NCBI GenBank assembly: GCA_017996675.1
Contig: JAGOGN010000079.1
Coordinates: 1-6,906, forward strand
DNA: 6,906 nt
From: Lachnospiraceae bacterium
Lineage (GTDB): Bacteria > Bacillota_A > Clostridia > Lachnospirales > Lachnospiraceae
Direction of reading: 5' to 3'
In this document: positions 1-6,391 of the stretch, piece after piece
Layout of the letters: every line of letters begins with the position of its first letter
How positions within the stretch are numbered: position 1 is the stretch's first letter
Translations under genes and position numbers: made by a program
The notes under the pieces: generated by a model
Databases searched by the model: none
The model's input: only the letters and a program-made list of their open reading frames with translations
Told to the model about the DNA's origin: nothing

Positions 1-2592
1 AGCTGCTTCGTTACTATTCATGAGCGTCAAATCATCATTTAAAATCATCATATTATAATTTCCATCCCGTGATTGTAGATATTTTTCAATCACTTTTTGA
101 CCATTCTCAGCATAATCCACTAAAATTCCATTTTGTTCCAACTTCTCGCCAATTTGAAGTCTTTCTAGCGATTGTCCAAAAGCCAACAACACTCTAAATT
201 CTTCATTCGCATCAGATGGAACTACCTTCTTAGACACATGTACTTCATCCTCACCTTTTACATAATCCATGATGATTGTAAAAATAGTTCCTTTCCCTAG
301 CACACTTTCACACAGAATCTGTCCACCAGATTCTTCAATATCTTTTTTAGTCTCTGATAAACGATAAACATATTGTTCTTTTCTACCATCAGAGGCTTTT
401 AAATATTCGCTTGCAAACAATTCTTCCATTTTCGATGGAGACATCCCCATTCCATGATCTATGACTTCATAAATATGCCTCACAGAATTTTCAGAAGTAT
501 TCGAACTCGAATGAACACTAAATTCCACAATACTATTTCGATTAGAAAATTTTATTGCATTCTGCAATAAATGAAGCAAGGCCTGAATCACCTTTCTCTG
601 GTTCATATAAATTGGATAATGATTCTGGATTTGAAAAGTACTTAAGACTTGAATATTTTTCTTGCTTGCTTCCTGTCTAATCAAAAGTAATAAATAAGAA
701 AAAACACTTTGCTCATAAACTAGCATCATTTCATTGTCCAATTGAGGCTGTTTTCCCATCTCAAACAATAATTGTTTCGTTTGATTATTAATCATACGAA
801 TTTCTTGAATAAATTGATTCGATTTGGAAATTTCTTTATGATCTTCCAGCTCAGCCGTCCAGTCATGAATGATCTGCGAAACAAAATTCATTTCCCATAA
901 ATTCTTCTGAATGTTTTTATTCTGAATTTCTAATCTCTCTAATTTCTGTCTGTTGAACTGTTCTTGCTTTCTTAATTGCATAAAATAGAATAATAATCCA
1001 AATGTAAAAATCAATAAAATGAAGCAAAAGGCAATAATCCATCCAACATTTCGTTCCAAGACAAAGGACATCGTCGTATTCCCCTGATAATTGGTATTCT
1101 CTTCTACAATACGATTCCATTCACCTTTTGGAATAGATAGCAATCCTTTTTCCAGAATAGACTTGATCTCAATACTGCTTGACCAAGATACGGAAAAACA
1201 AAATGCTGACTCATATGCTGGAAGAATACTTGCTTCTAATTTTTTGTACTTATTCTTTTGTAAATAAAAGGACTGTTCATAGGAGTTCATAAAAGTTGTG
1301 GTTGCATCTCCATTAATAATCGCATCCAAACACTCTTCCATTGAGTGATAATAAATGAATTCATACTTATTCCATCCTGCCAAAAGTTCTGGCTGATAAT
1401 ATACGCCTATTGGTAATGCAATTTTTTCTTTTATTGCTGTACTTCTATTTGCTTTGGAAGAAACCTTATAAAATGTTGTATTCAAAAAATTATCCGTCAA
1501 CTGTAATTTATAATTCTTAGCTTCCATATAACTCATATTTGTTAAGGAAATACTTTGATTCATTCGATAGCCTTGCGTATCGTAGATTTGCGCATAATTG
1601 TCATAATCAACAATTCGAAACCTTAATCCAGTCTGATCCGTCAGATACTCCAAAAAATCAAATAATATACCATCTTTCTTGCCGTTTTTATTTTCATTTT
1701 TATAGATAATTGGATACCAGTCAGGCCCTATATAGACATCCACTACAGGGTTTTGTTTGACATATAGACTTTCCTGTCTGCTTAAAATTAGATTACCTTC
1801 ATGTTCAATACCATAATATTGTTGATAAAGTCGGTTAACAAATCCAACCTGATAACGTTCCAAATTATCCATTGCTCTGTTAATCTCTTCCATTAGCCCA
1901 GAGGATTTACTACTTGTAATTAATTGTAATGTTCGAAAAGAAAATTCATCTAACATACGAAAATCCATTCCATCACGTAGTGGATTTAAAACAATCCCAT
2001 CAATTTTTTGATCCTTAAGTGCCGTCATTAGCTCTGCTTCCGACTCATATTCGATTAAAGTGATATGAACACCTTTGCCTTGCATATAAGAAAGGGTCTC
2101 TAATTTAATCTCTTGATTTCGAACAATTCCTACTCGCATACCTTCGTAACCAGTGTAATCTTGAAATGCATTTTTTTGATTACTACTTAGTGTGACAAAA
2201 CGAAGTCCAAATGCAGCAGGACCTTTATCCGAATAGAGAAATCTTGTTTCATGCTCACTTCTTGGATTCGAAAACATAAAATCAATTTGTCCGGAATTAA
2301 CCAATTCCAGTGCTTCTTCATAAGAAGCTGGTACATACGTCAATTTCCAGTTTCTATATTCCGCAAGTTTTTCAAGGTATTCATATGCATATCCACAAGG
2401 ATTACCCTGTGGATCATAATCCTGAAATCCTGGAATATTATACCAGGCAACTCGAACAACTTGCTTGTCAGAAATGGTATCCTTTCCAAAAGATTGGCTA
2501 CCTGAATAAAATATAGTAGCAAATAGTATCACCATAAATGTCAAAAAAAGGATTTTTACTTTTTTTTCTATAACAATTTGATATTTTCTCAT
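1..2592 (-). CDS. Hybrid sensor kinase-like protein with two extracellular solute-binding domains, degenerate signalling core; C-terminus cut by window edge
   Basis: The frame is open for 864 codons from the ATG at 2592 to the window edge, so the 3' end is missing. The start follows GGAGAGG (2598-2604) with a 5-nt spacer. Residues 11-31 form a signal anchor. Two tandem family-3 solute-binding (SBP_bac_3) modules follow, at about 44-262 and 280-500. The first carries typical features such as GYAYEYLEKLAEY and SGQIDFMFSNP. A second membrane helix spans about 516-538 and a coiled linker about 541-568. The DHp region has H576 in IIHDWTAE, the CA domain has an N-box (HLLQNAIKFS, N678) and a G1 box (DHGMG, D712), and a receiver-like domain starts at about 797. 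This is the BvgS/EvgS-like layout: ligand sensed outside, kinase inside. Oddities: the H-box lacks R-T-P, the G2 GLGL motif is replaced by YVYRL (741-745), the receiver acidic pair is AFG (804-806), and its phospho-acceptor position is N852. Confidence is high in the architecture and low in catalytic activity. The ligand cannot be told. Confidence 0.88.
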   Translation of the reverse strand, partial: MRKYQIVIEKKVKILFLTFMVILFATIFYSGSQSFGKDTISDKQVVRVAWYNIPGFQDYDPQGNPCGYAYEYLEKLAEYRNWKLTYVPASYEEALELVNSGQIDFMFSNPRSEHETRFLYSDKGPAAFGLRFVTLSSNQKNAFQDYTGYEGMRVGIVRNQEIKLETLSYMQGKGVHITLIEYESEAELMTALKDQKIDGIVLNPLRDGMDFRMLDEFSFRTLQLITSSKSSGLMEEINRAMDNLERYQVGFVNRLYQQYYGIEHEGNLILSRQESLYVKQNPVVDVYIGPDWYPIIYKNENKNGKKDGILFDFLEYLTDQTGLRFRIVDYDNYAQIYDTQGYRMNQSISLTNMSYMEAKNYKLQLTDNFLNTTFYKVSSKANRSTAIKEKIALPIGVYYQPELLAGWNKYEFIYYHSMEECLDAIINGDATTTFMNSYEQSFYLQKNKYKKLEASILPAYESAFCFSVSWSSSIEIKSILEKGLLSIPKGEWNRIVEENTNYQGNTTMSFVLERNVGWIIAFCFILLIFTFGLLFYFMQLRKQEQFNRQKLERLEIQNKNIQKNLWEMNFVSQIIHDWTAELEDHKEISKSNQFIQEIRMINNQTKQLLFEMGKQPQLDNEMMLVYEQSVFSYLLLLIRQEASKKNIQVLSTFQIQNHYPIYMNQRKVIQALLHLLQNAIKFSNRNSIVEFSVHSSSNTSENSVRHIYEVIDHGMGMSPSKMEELFASEYLKASDGRKEQYVYRLSETKKDIEESGGQILCESVLGKGTIFTIIMDYVKGEDEVHVSKKVVPSDANEEFRVLLAFGQSLERLQIGEKLEQNGILVDYAENGQKVIEKYLQSRDGNYNMMILNDDLTLMNSNEAA

Positions 2593-2597
2593 TGCCA

Positions 2598-2604
2598 CCT
2601 CTCC
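2598..2604 (-). promoter_or_regulatory. Ribosome binding site of the sensor gene
   Basis: On the minus strand GGAGAGG lies 5 nt upstream of the ATG at 2592. It supports this start for the long sensor ORF. It sits only about 7 nt downstream of the hairpin at 2611-2658, so a transcript entering the gene from upstream would carry that hairpin just before its ribosome binding site. Confidence 0.75.
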
Positions 2605-2610
2605 AATATC

Positions 2611-2658
2611 AAGAAAAGAAGCATCAGAAGCGCAAATGCATCCTGATGCTTCTTTCAT
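2611..2658 (-). terminator. Intrinsic terminator after sepF (possible leader hairpin for the sensor gene)
   Basis: A perfect 13-bp inverted repeat pairs 2615-2627 with 2643-2655 around a 15-nt loop. Read on the minus strand it lies 10 nt after the sepF stop codon and runs into a short, interrupted T tract (TTTTCTT). This fits a rho-independent terminator closing the operon that ends with sepF. The modest T tract and the closeness to the next gene's ribosome binding site leave room for read-through. T-rich sequence on the other side could let it act in the plus direction too, but no converging gene is seen. Confidence 0.75.
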
Positions 2659-2667
2659 TTAATTGTA

Positions 2668-3219
2668 TTAAAAATTATATTCCTTAGAAACTGTTGTTGC
2701 ATCATAAGTATCAACTAAACTTTGAAAATCTCCTGAAATATCTACTGCAGATGGAGTGATAATAAAAATGTAGTTCGAAATTTTCTGCAAATTTCCGTCA
2801 ATTGCATAACAAGATCCCGATGCAAAATCAATAATACGCTGAGCGACGTCCACATCTAATCCTTCTACATTTAAAACAACTGTACGATTGTTTAATAAAG
2901 TGTCAGTGATCTCTCTGGAATCTTCAAATCCTGTAGGTTTAATTACACAAACTTCCATTCCCGCACCTGCCTGTTTCTTAGAAGGCCGCATTGGAGTAAC
3001 CTTTGCAGCTGGCTTCATTGGTCTTTCTCTTGTATCTCTATTTTTTCTACGATTGTCTAAGCTAAACTCATCGTAATCATCTTCTTTATCACGATCTTTC
3101 TTTGAAAAAATCGAAGATTTCTCAGCAATCAAATCGTCTTCATAGTTCTCATTATCATATTCGTATTCGTCTTCTGGTTCTAAACGCATTACGTTTAATA
3201 TTTTATCCATTACTCCCAT
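2668..3219 (-). CDS. sepF: Cell division protein SepF
   Basis: 183 residues, with ATG start and TAA stop. SepF binds the C-terminal tail of FtsZ, polymerises into rings or arcs and tethers FtsZ to the membrane in Gram-positive bacteria; this is family knowledge. Residues 1-12 (GVMDKILNVMRL) fit the N-terminal membrane-binding amphipathic helix. Residues 14-85 are a charged, probably disordered linker: very acidic first (about 14-30), then Lys/Arg/Pro-rich (about 57-82). The compact SepF domain occupies about 88-172, with conserved NRTVVLNVEGLD (111-122), DFASGSCYAIDG (131-142, with G135 at the usual interface Gly) and IFIITPSAVDI (151-161). An AGGGA site 7 nt upstream favours Met1; Met4 would have its SD-like GGGAG only 2 nt away. 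It lies 18 nt after yggS as the last gene of the operon. The pairing with yggS matches ylmE-ylmF. Confidence 0.95.
   Translation of the reverse strand: MGVMDKILNVMRLEPEDEYEYDNENYEDDLIAEKSSIFSKKDRDKEDDYDEFSLDNRRKNRDTRERPMKPAAKVTPMRPSKKQAGAGMEVCVIKPTGFEDSREITDTLLNNRTVVLNVEGLDVDVAQRIIDFASGSCYAIDGNLQKISNYIFIITPSAVDISGDFQSLVDTYDATTVSKEYNF
2674..2679 (-). promoter_or_regulatory. Possible -10 box for the sensor gene at the end of sepF
   Basis: A perfect TATAAT is read on the minus strand inside the last codons of sepF. No recognisable -35 hexamer stands 16-18 nt upstream (the best match is about 3 of 6), so the evidence is weak. If used, transcription would begin at about 2667 and the whole hairpin at 2611-2658 would be the leader of the sensor mRNA. 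Confidence 0.22.
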
Positions 3220-3237
3220 CGTTACGTCCCTTTCACT

Positions 3238-3933
3238 TTAAATCAAATAATTTCTCATCCCAAATATACCGGTTCCGATTCGAACCATGTTAGACCCTTC
3301 TCTAATTGCGACCTGGTAATCATTAGACATTCCCATTGATAACCATTCCATACTTACATTATCAATGTTTTCCGCTTCTATGTCAACTGATAATTGCTTC
3401 ATTTTGTGGAAAATTTTACTATTTTGCTCAGAATCCTCTACATATGGGGCACTGGTCATTAGGCCCATGATTTTTACAAACTGATATGTTTCTACTTGTT
3501 TCAGAAACGGTAGCACTTCCTCTTCTAAAAAACCAAATTTAGACTCTTCTCTTCCCATGTTAACTTCAATCAAAATTGGAATCTCTCGTTGGATTTTTTG
3601 AGCCTGTCTTTCAATTTCATCCGCCAACCTTTGGGAATCAACAGAGTGAATCAACGAAACAAAAGGAACGATATATTTAACTTTATTTCTCTGTAAATGT
3701 CCAATCATATGCCATTCAATATCTTTAGGCAGTACTTGATATTTATCCATCATTTCCTGCACTTTGTTTTCTCCAAAAGCACGAACTCCTTGATCATATG
3801 CCTCTTGTAATAATTCTAGTGGCTTTGTTTTACTCACAGCAATCAATTTTACTGACTGACCATATGTGCTTAACGCTTTCGCATCTTCGATACTTTTCAT
3901 TGTTGCATCTAAATTCTGTCTGATTGTTTCCAT
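3238..3933 (-). CDS. yggS: YggS/YlmE family pyridoxal-phosphate homeostasis protein
   Basis: 231 residues, the usual length of the family. These cytosolic single-domain proteins share the fold of the alanine racemase N-terminal barrel. They bind PLP without known enzyme activity and help balance vitamin B6 and amino/keto acid pools; this is family knowledge. The PLP lysine is K35 in LIAVSKTKP (30-38). Other hallmarks are FGENKVQE (53-60), WHMIGHLQRNK (74-84), MGMSNDY (200-206) and the phosphate-binding RIGTGIFG (218-225). The ATG at 3933 follows GGAG (3939-3942), and that site begins immediately after the stop codon of the HlyD-like gene, which implies translational coupling. In Bacillus the orthologue is ylmE, upstream of sepF (ylmF), and the same order is seen here. 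No residue expected for PLP binding looks missing. Confidence 0.96.
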   Translation of the reverse strand: METIRQNLDATMKSIEDAKALSTYGQSVKLIAVSKTKPLELLQEAYDQGVRAFGENKVQEMMDKYQVLPKDIEWHMIGHLQRNKVKYIVPFVSLIHSVDSQRLADEIERQAQKIQREIPILIEVNMGREESKFGFLEEEVLPFLKQVETYQFVKIMGLMTSAPYVEDSEQNSKIFHKMKQLSVDIEAENIDNVSMEWLSMGMSNDYQVAIREGSNMVRIGTGIFGMRNYLI

Positions 3934-3942
3934 ACTTTCTCC

Positions 3943-5343
3943 TTACTGATTAAACTGGCCTTCTTTGATCTTTTTACCTTCTAGCGCTATATGATCATAC
4001 AAATTTACCCCATATTCTGTATTTAGCGATAAAATTGTATAATCTTGTCCCTTAAATAAGATTTCTACCAAACGAAAGACGGCATAACCCTTATTCATAC
4101 TATAAACACCTTTCAACTTTCTCTTTGTTTTTAATTGATAAGTGTCCTGTTCGCTCTGATTGTAAATCAACATTCCGGATTGTAAATCCTCACTCGCAAT
4201 ATAACACTGCTTATTTTCATTTTTATAGACAGTAACCGGAAGGAACTTCACTTCTTTCTTGCCTGACTCATTGGTAATTTCTGCCAAAATGCCATCTCCA
4301 TTACTGCTTCCACCTTTTGTGATATATTGTTCTGGAACCACAAAAAAATCTTTTTCAACAATGCAAGAGTTAGCCACTTTTAGTCCACGAATTGTATCAA
4401 TAAATAATTCAACATCTAAAAATCGCTCCTTTGCATAACGAGACATGGAATTATTAAAGCTTAAAACCAAATATCGATTATGATTGATTGTCTGAAATTT
4501 CACCTGCCCCCAGGCCTTCTTCCCGTCGATTAAAAAACGAATCTGAAGATAAGTTTCTTTCTTCAAGCTTTGATACAATTCCTCCTTGGCAGGAATCATC
4601 AGTTCCCAATTATCATCTGTGACTAGCTTATAAACCGGTTCCCCAGTTACAATCTTTTCTTTTCCCTTTAAGTTCACTTTTGAATATAATTCTTTCTGAA
4701 AATCGCTTTCCAAAATGGTGGCAGACGTTTTGTCCTCCATGTTATCGATTGAATAGACAATGACTCCGGTACCTTGTCCGTAAACTGGTACAACCCCTTG
4801 CACTTGCGCAGTATTATTCTGAACATTTGATTTGTCGGGGAATGTAAGCATTTGAATCATTTTTGCTTGAATATCATCTTTCATTTGATATACTTGATAA
4901 AATTCCTGTTCCGAATAAGATTTTTGAAAAGAAAGAAGCATGTCATTTAATTCTTTCTTATTGTCTTTTTGAAAAATCGACGTTTTATCAGCATTTTTTA
5001 CTAATGAATGATAAAAATCTCCAGTCGAATCCAAGGAATAAATCAGACTTTTGGGACTTATTTTTTCGGTTTCTTTTGGAAAATAATTAATATAACCATT
5101 CTGAGCAGCTGTTACAACCACTTCTTTGCGAATTGCCAATGCTTGATACGTATTGTTCTGGGTAACGCTTCCTGCCACTACCTCATACAACGATACTTTT
5201 TCTGTTGTAAAATAACGCACACCATAAATACACAGATAGATGAAAATGGTTCCAAAAAAAATCAAACCAATATTCACATGTCTGTGTCTCTTATATTTTA
5301 CAATATTTTTTTTGGATGGTTGTTTTCCACTCTTTACTGTCAC
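3943..5343 (-). CDS. HlyD-like single-pass membrane protein, function unknown
   Basis: 466 residues. A short basic cytoplasmic tail (1-22, rich in Lys/Arg/His) leads to one membrane helix at about 24-44. A large extracytoplasmic part follows: a biotinyl/lipoyl-like beta segment (about 60-105, with VVVTAAQNGYINYF), a helical stretch (about 125-166), and a long beta-rich C-terminal half resembling the barrel domains of membrane-fusion (HlyD/RND adaptor) proteins. Typical adaptors work with an ABC or RND pump, and none is encoded here. Its position beside yggS and sepF suggests an envelope or division-linked role, which is inference. The start is GTG at 5343: no ATG lies in frame upstream before the preceding gene, and none lies nearby downstream. 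The SD is poor (AAAGTGATGA-like). The gene is 35 nt after the radical SAM gene and 9 nt before yggS, so it is probably co-transcribed. The family call is moderate and rests on the overall pattern, not on a single motif. Confidence 0.8.
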   Translation of the reverse strand: MTVKSGKQPSKKNIVKYKRHRHVNIGLIFFGTIFIYLCIYGVRYFTTEKVSLYEVVAGSVTQNNTYQALAIRKEVVVTAAQNGYINYFPKETEKISPKSLIYSLDSTGDFYHSLVKNADKTSIFQKDNKKELNDMLLSFQKSYSEQEFYQVYQMKDDIQAKMIQMLTFPDKSNVQNNTAQVQGVVPVYGQGTGVIVYSIDNMEDKTSATILESDFQKELYSKVNLKGKEKIVTGEPVYKLVTDDNWELMIPAKEELYQSLKKETYLQIRFLIDGKKAWGQVKFQTINHNRYLVLSFNNSMSRYAKERFLDVELFIDTIRGLKVANSCIVEKDFFVVPEQYITKGGSSNGDGILAEITNESGKKEVKFLPVTVYKNENKQCYIASEDLQSGMLIYNQSEQDTYQLKTKRKLKGVYSMNKGYAVFRLVEILFKGQDYTILSLNTEYGVNLYDHIALEGKKIKEGQFNQ

Positions 5344-5378
5344 TGAACATTCATCACTTTCTATTAGATTGTAGCTTT

Positions 5379-6314
5379 TTATTTTAGAAGGGATCGCGTA
5401 CTAGCTCTTTCATAAAAAATTCCTTGATACCAGCCATTCGTGTCCATGTTCTGCTCCCATTCATTTTGTAATTTACGCCAGCTATATCCCCAATTAGAAA
5501 ATTCGCTCTCTTCTTCTGGGATGCGGCTAAATAATCGTTCAATGATAAAATCCGGTCTGCAGTGTGTCACAAAATAGGTGATACGATCCAGATACTCTTC
5601 TTTCGTTCCTAGTGATAGTTTACCATTTTTCACCAGCAAACTCAACTTTGTATTTTTAGGAACATAGAGGGAATGTAGTTTGACACAATGGATTGGCAGT
5701 GCATTTAAAACATCTACTACTTCCTCGACATCTCGCATTGTATCACCTGGAAGATTTAAAATCAAATGCACAGTCACTAAAAAGGAGTATTCTTTTATGA
5801 GCAGTACGCTTTCCAAAAAAGCTCCTAATCCATGACCTCGTTGAATCAAATCTAATGTATGGTAATTTACGGTCTGAAGACCCAGTTCCATAAATATTTC
5901 GATGTGATAACGATCTTTCAGCTGCTTCAAAACATCTAGATATTCATTGGAAATACAATCCGGCCTGGTTGAAACAGCGATTCCAACAAGATTTGGGAAC
6001 TGTGCTGCTTCTTCCATAAAAGAACGAAACTGTTCAATTGGCAAAAATGTGTTGGTATAATTTTGGAAGTACGCGATAAACAAATGACTATTATATTTTT
6101 TCTCCACCTTGTTTCTTGCATTCCATAACTGTTCTGTTACCGAAACACTTTGTTCCATACTTTCAAAACCAGTTCCAAGCTCAGAGCAAAAAATACATCC
6201 ATCTTTCCCATCCACTCTGTTTGGACAACTAACAGGAAGATTCACTGGTAATTTATACACTTTTTCACCAAATTTACGTTTCATTTCTTCTGAAAATGTA
6301 TGATAATAATTCAT
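5379..6314 (-). CDS. yhcC: TIGR01212 family (YhcC/YtqA-type) radical SAM protein
   Basis: 311 residues, typical of the family. Radical SAM enzymes use a 4Fe-4S cluster and S-adenosylmethionine to generate a 5'-deoxyadenosyl radical; the substrate of this subfamily is not firmly established. The cluster ligands are C30, C40 and C43 in a CX9CX2C arrangement (CPNRVDGKDGCIFC) instead of the classic CX3CX2C, which is the hallmark of this group. Further family motifs are YFQNYTNT (82-89), STRPDCI (115-121), LGLQT (144-148) with QRGHG (158-162), and LNLPGDT (186-192). The C-terminus keeps a conserved NWGYSWRK (274-281). The ATG at 6314 follows AAAGGA (6321-6326) with a 6-nt spacer. The gene begins about 30 nt after the terminator of the P-loop gene and appears to head the four-gene operon. 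It looks intact. Confidence 0.93.
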   Translation of the reverse strand: MNYYHTFSEEMKRKFGEKVYKLPVNLPVSCPNRVDGKDGCIFCSELGTGFESMEQSVSVTEQLWNARNKVEKKYNSHLFIAYFQNYTNTFLPIEQFRSFMEEAAQFPNLVGIAVSTRPDCISNEYLDVLKQLKDRYHIEIFMELGLQTVNYHTLDLIQRGHGLGAFLESVLLIKEYSFLVTVHLILNLPGDTMRDVEEVVDVLNALPIHCVKLHSLYVPKNTKLSLLVKNGKLSLGTKEEYLDRITYFVTHCRPDFIIERLFSRIPEEESEFSNWGYSWRKLQNEWEQNMDTNGWYQGIFYERASTRSLLK

Positions 6315-6320
6315 TTTGCA

Positions 6321-6366
6321 TCCTTTCTTTTTGACTATCAGGCCATAAAAAAGTGTGCCTCAATAA
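6321..6366 (-). promoter_or_regulatory. Weak candidate promoter overlapping the terminator, for the radical SAM-HlyD-yggS-sepF operon
   Basis: On the minus strand, TTGAGG (in the loop/right arm of the hairpin) and GATAGT stand 18 nt apart. Each matches its sigma-A consensus (TTGACA, TATAAT) at only 4 of 6 positions. This would place a transcript start just upstream of the AAAGGA ribosome binding site. It is the best spacing found in the short gap, but it is weak, and read-through from the upstream gene is an equal alternative. Confidence 0.2.
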
Positions 6367-6377
6367 AGAGGCACACT
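6347..6377 (-). terminator. Strong intrinsic terminator after the P-loop gene
   Basis: A perfect 10-bp GC-rich inverted repeat pairs 6352-6361 with 6368-6377 around a 6-nt loop, followed on the minus strand by six T residues (6352-6347). It lies 14 nt after the stop codon of the P-loop gene, which is textbook rho-independent geometry. Only about 20 nt separate it from the ribosome binding site of the radical SAM gene, so a promoter for that gene must overlap the hairpin or lie upstream of it. Confidence 0.9.
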
Positions 6378-6391
6378 GTAAATCCTTAATT

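Noticed and set aside
917..1120. A 67-codon minus-strand ORF inside the sensor gene
   Set aside because: It is in another frame of the sensor coding region (membrane helix and linker), has no ribosome binding site and looks like a shadow.
2251..2522. Three short ORFs, two on the plus strand and one on the minus strand, over the sensor N-terminus
   Set aside because: All overlap the well-supported first solute-binding domain in other frames, and none has recognisable composition or an SD.
1..2592. Possible frameshift or pseudogene in the sensor, given its missing motifs
   Set aside because: The frame stays open for 864 codons, and conserved blocks on both sides of the eroded motifs remain in phase, so the changes are substitutions, not a frameshift.
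3210..3210. Alternative SepF start at the second Met (residue 4)
   Set aside because: The SD-like GGGAG would stand only 2 nt from it, whereas AGGGA stands 7 nt before Met1, and SepF proteins commonly begin with this short lead-in to the amphipathic helix.
4863..5346. Plus-strand ORFs of 75 and 112 codons opposite the HlyD-like gene
   Set aside because: Antisense shadows of a convincing coding frame, rich in Phe/Ile/Ser as expected from the complement of AT-rich Lys/Glu codons; no SD or promoter seen.
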